In this document: one piece after another, positions 37,032-38,281 of the stretch | How the letters are laid out: each line of letters begins with the position of its first letter | How positions within the stretch are numbered: the first letter of the stretch is position 1 | Origin: a virus | Strand: one strand, 5' to 3' | IMG/VR virus record: IMGVR_UViG_3300034072_001153 | Coordinates: 1-38,281 of that record | DNA length: 38,281 nt | Made by a program: the position numbers and the translations under genes | Notes under the pieces: generated by a model | Seen by the model: only the letters and a program-made list of their open reading frames with translations | Databases searched by the model: none | What the model was told of the DNA's origin: nothing

Positions 37032-37745
37032 ATGTCGCAATTGCAAGAACCGCTGTATTTACCTAAGGATTCAGAACCTTCCAACGTATTGATTTGGGGG
37101 AAATCTCCAGAGCTAGCGAAAGCAGACTTGTCTGTGGGGATCGCTCGAATCGGGGGATTTCGTACTCCAAACTATGCACAGGCCTATTTGCATGCGGCTA
37201 GCACCTTGTTAAAGGTGTCCTTGCATGAGGAGACTTTGGATCACCATAGCCTGCCTATCTTCTTTCTTCAACGTCACGCAGCCGAGTTACTGCTCAAAGC
37301 CCCACTACAGCTAGGAATCGAAATTCAGAAATATCGTGAGAAGTTGGGCAAACCTAATCCTAATTTCCTCAGCAAGGGCCTCACTGATCGAGCAGAGAGC
37401 GGACACGGTCTTCCAGAACTTCTATCTGACGTCGAGACTATGGTCACTGTCTTGCAGTTGGGGGAGGTACCTGATGAATTGCGGGTCGCTGTGAACGAGA
37501 TTCATGCTGTTGAGCAAGATCACACCTGGGCCAGGTACTCATACCGCGTTAAGAAAATTGATGGTTCTAGAAAACTATTGCAGCACTTAGGCCAAGAAAG
37601 AACCATACCTCTAGCTGATATCCAGACCAAGCTACAGAGTGCGAGCAATGCCCTAGGGTTCATCTATCCGGATGATGGTCGTCTGATGGGTAATTTAGGC
37701 TTGATCATTGAACCCTTGTGGCGCGAGGCAGACGAAATCGAGTGA
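37032..37745 (+). CDS. HEPN-like protein, candidate anti-phage cargo (237 aa)
   Basis: Not a core phage gene. Residues 76-90 (IFFLQRHAAELLLKA), the HGLPELL stretch at 125-131 and DHTWARYSYR (163-172) match the general layout of HEPN helical domains (R/Q-H-x-x-E-L-x-L-K, HxLxxL, RY). An Rx4H candidate for the HEPN RNase site is R120-H125 (RAESGH). GAGGAG precedes the ATG, 9 bp behind the methyltransferase stop, so the two share a transcript. Base composition differs: I count 30 of 60 and 26 of 60 G+C in two lines (37081 and 37321) against about 62% in the head genes. It was probably acquired separately. Function is inference; superinfection exclusion or abortive infection is the leading idea. 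Confidence 0.6.
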   Translation: MSQLQEPLYLPKDSEPSNVLIWGKSPELAKADLSVGIARIGGFRTPNYAQAYLHAASTLLKVSLHEETLDHHSLPIFFLQRHAAELLLKAPLQLGIEIQKYREKLGKPNPNFLSKGLTDRAESGHGLPELLSDVETMVTVLQLGEVPDELRVAVNEIHAVEQDHTWARYSYRVKKIDGSRKLLQHLGQERTIPLADIQTKLQSASNALGFIYPDDGRLMGNLGLIIEPLWREADEIE

Positions 37746-37790
37746 GATGCTCAAATATGCAATTTCGTTGCACCTATTGAAACAGCGTTG

Positions 37791-37839
37791 GATAAGACTT
37801 ATCACACCTCACTACCTCCAATTATCACGCCGCGCTTCA
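37791..37839 (-). repeat. Right end: transposase binding sites R1 and R2
   Basis: TTATCACGCC (37822-37831, R1) and TTATCACACCT (37799-37809, R2) have TTATC cores 23 bp apart; R1 begins 14 bp from the terminus ...GCTTCA at 37839. These mirror L1/L2 exactly. R2 is part of a larger palindrome GATAAGACTTATC (37791-37803), comparable to the inverted L3 at the left end. Confidence 0.82.
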
Positions 37840-37845
37840 CCTGCG
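37840..37845. repeat. Target-site duplication, right copy (CCTGCG)
   Basis: Same six bases as at 486-491, directly behind the prophage end ...TTCA. The following GGG continues the old fabI terminator stem. Confidence 0.85.
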
Positions 37846-37854
37846 GGGTTTTTT
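37840..37854 (+). terminator. fabI terminator, 3' part (CCTGCGGGG and T-run)
   Basis: CCTGCGGGG (37840-37848) is the exact partner of CCCCGCAGG at 469-477, and TTTTTT follows (37849-37854). Joined over one CCTGCG copy the two halves give a 9-bp perfect stem, an 8-base loop and a T-run. At this side only a weak CCGC/GCGG pairing with phage-end bases is left. Confidence 0.8.
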
Positions 37855-37898
37855 CATGCCCGGCGCGGCCCATTCACCGCCAATTTGCATTGACATTT

Positions 37899-37919
37899 GA
37901 TAATGAGAATAATTCTCAT
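37899..37919 (+). promoter_or_regulatory. Fur box upstream of the ZIP transporter gene
   Basis: GATAATGAGAATAATTCTCAT contains a perfect 7-1-7 inverted repeat TGAGAAT-A-ATTCTCA, very near the Fur consensus. TTGCAT (37885-37890) and AATAAT (37908-37913), 17 bp apart, are a plausible promoter that it would cover. Predicts iron-dependent repression of the gene at 38004. Confidence 0.75.
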
Positions 37920-38003
37920 GCATTGCAAATCAGTGCTTGACTGACACCCGCAGGGGATGCTCCGTCGCACCCTGTACCCAACCGACCGCCTGCGCCCTGG
38001 CCT

Positions 38004-38281
38004 ATGAAACACACCGACCCCGATCACCCCCTGCCGCATGCCCTGGGTGTGCCTGGCGCCCGGCACAGCGTGCGCCTGTGGATTGGCTTTGCCATTTCCG
38101 CGCTGGGCATCTGGGCACTGTTTGCACAGTTCTGGGCCTTCGCCCAGACGCAACCGGTCGTGCTGCAGGCCCTGGGGGGTGGCATGGTCGCCGCACTGGC
38201 GACGGCGCTGGGCACTGTGCCGGTGATGCTGTCGCAGAGCATGAGCGATCGCACCCAGGACACCATGTACGGTTTTGGCGC
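38004..38281 (+). CDS. ZIP-family metal transporter, N-terminal part
   Basis: Frame open to the window end; 92 codons seen. Behind a short polar head come two membrane segments, LWIGFAISALGIWALFAQFWAFA (about 25-47) and VVLQALGGGMVAALATALGTVPVMLSQSM, ending DRTQDTMYGFG. GGG.VAALATALGT.PV and the SMSDRTQD...GF stretch are the first two helices of ZIP proteins of the ZupT/GufA type. These carry zinc, iron(II) or related ions into the cytoplasm. The Fur box upstream points to iron as substrate. It is chromosomal, just beyond the prophage. The start ATG lacks a strong Shine-Dalgarno. Confidence 0.85.
   Translation, partial: MKHTDPDHPLPHALGVPGARHSVRLWIGFAISALGIWALFAQFWAFAQTQPVVLQALGGGMVAALATALGTVPVMLSQSMSDRTQDTMYGFG

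Larger units (their letters stand above)
492..37839. mobile_element. Complete B3/D3112-like transposable siphophage prophage
   Basis: The element is bounded by CCTGCG duplications and matched terminal sites. It carries a DDE transposase with an AAA+ partner, a Mor activator, GemA, a complete lysis cassette, Mu-like packaging and head genes (gp25 to gp37 equivalents), a non-contractile tail module and a right-end DNA modification unit. Early genes run leftward from a central-left immunity region and lysis/structural genes run rightward. That is the inverted-early-region plan known for Pseudomonas phage B3 and, in part, BcepMu. I see no frameshift or stop in any core gene. Length 37.3 kb is normal for the group. 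Confidence 0.93.

Noticed and set aside
37708-37893. 61-aa plus-strand frame running across the prophage right end
   Set aside because: Spans the transposase sites and the host junction; no ribosome site and no protein-like features.
1-38281. tRNA or rRNA genes, CRISPR arrays, insertion sequences
   Set aside because: I found no cloverleaf, no regular spaced repeat array and no second transposase. The prophage inserted by transposition, not at a tRNA gene.

Overview
The window holds one complete transposable (Mu-type) prophage, bases 492-37839 (37,348 bp), inserted in a GC-rich betaproteobacterial chromosome. The host looks like a member of the Comamonadaceae, judged from the FabI sequence and base composition; this is inference. 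Chromosomal DNA flanks it on both sides: the last 147 codons of fabI (1-444) on the left, and a Fur-box-preceded ZIP-family metal transporter (from 38004, cut by the window end) on the right. The prophage ends are unusually clear. There is a 6-bp duplication CCTGCG on each side, ends of the form TGA...TCA, and paired GATAA-core sites at the same distance from each terminus (14 bp) with the same 23-bp spacing. Removing the prophage and one CCTGCG copy rebuilds a perfect intrinsic terminator for fabI.

Layout. (1) 631-9689 is a tightly packed leftward early operon, most genes joined by ATGA overlaps. It holds HTH regulators, a DUF3102-type protein, the DDE transposase (A), the AAA+ target-selection ATPase (B), a string of small early proteins (two of them, 52 and 55 aa, easily missed), a DUF3164 protein, a DUF2786 protein, GemA and finally the Mor-type activator next to the left end. 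(2) 9690-12001 is the immunity and switch region. It has a leftward BcepMu-gp16-like DNA-binding gene, a rightward Xre repressor whose start codon and whose opposing early promoter are covered by a strong two-site operator dyad, and two uncharacterised rightward genes. (3) 12129-13923 is the lysis cassette: holin, lytic transglycosylase, Rz with nested Rz1, and a DksA-like zinc finger protein. (4) 13926-24086 holds the Mu-like packaging and head genes: gp25, gp26, small and large terminase, portal, F with a nuclease-like tail, G, protease I with internal scaffold Z, decoration protein, major head protein T, gp36 and gp37. (5) 24095-35933 is a siphovirus-type tail module: tube, G/GT chaperone pair with a -1 slippery site, tape measure, and tail-tip and BR0599-type proteins. 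There are no sheath or baseplate genes, so the virion should have a long non-contractile tail. (6) 35934-37745 is the right-end accessory unit: a structured leader, a Com-like zinc finger protein, an overlapping D12-class adenine methyltransferase, and an AT-richer HEPN-like gene that looks like anti-phage cargo.

The plan matches the B3/D3112 type of transposable siphophage: early region inverted relative to Mu, Mu-like head, non-Mu tail. The transposase/ATPase pair and the gp16-like gene recall the BcepMu lineage. All core genes look intact, so the element may be inducible. The most novel-looking signals are the RHIM-like GNVQVG motif shared by the repressor and its neighbour, the folded leader complementary to the com ribosome-binding region, and the HEPN-like gene behind the methyltransferase.
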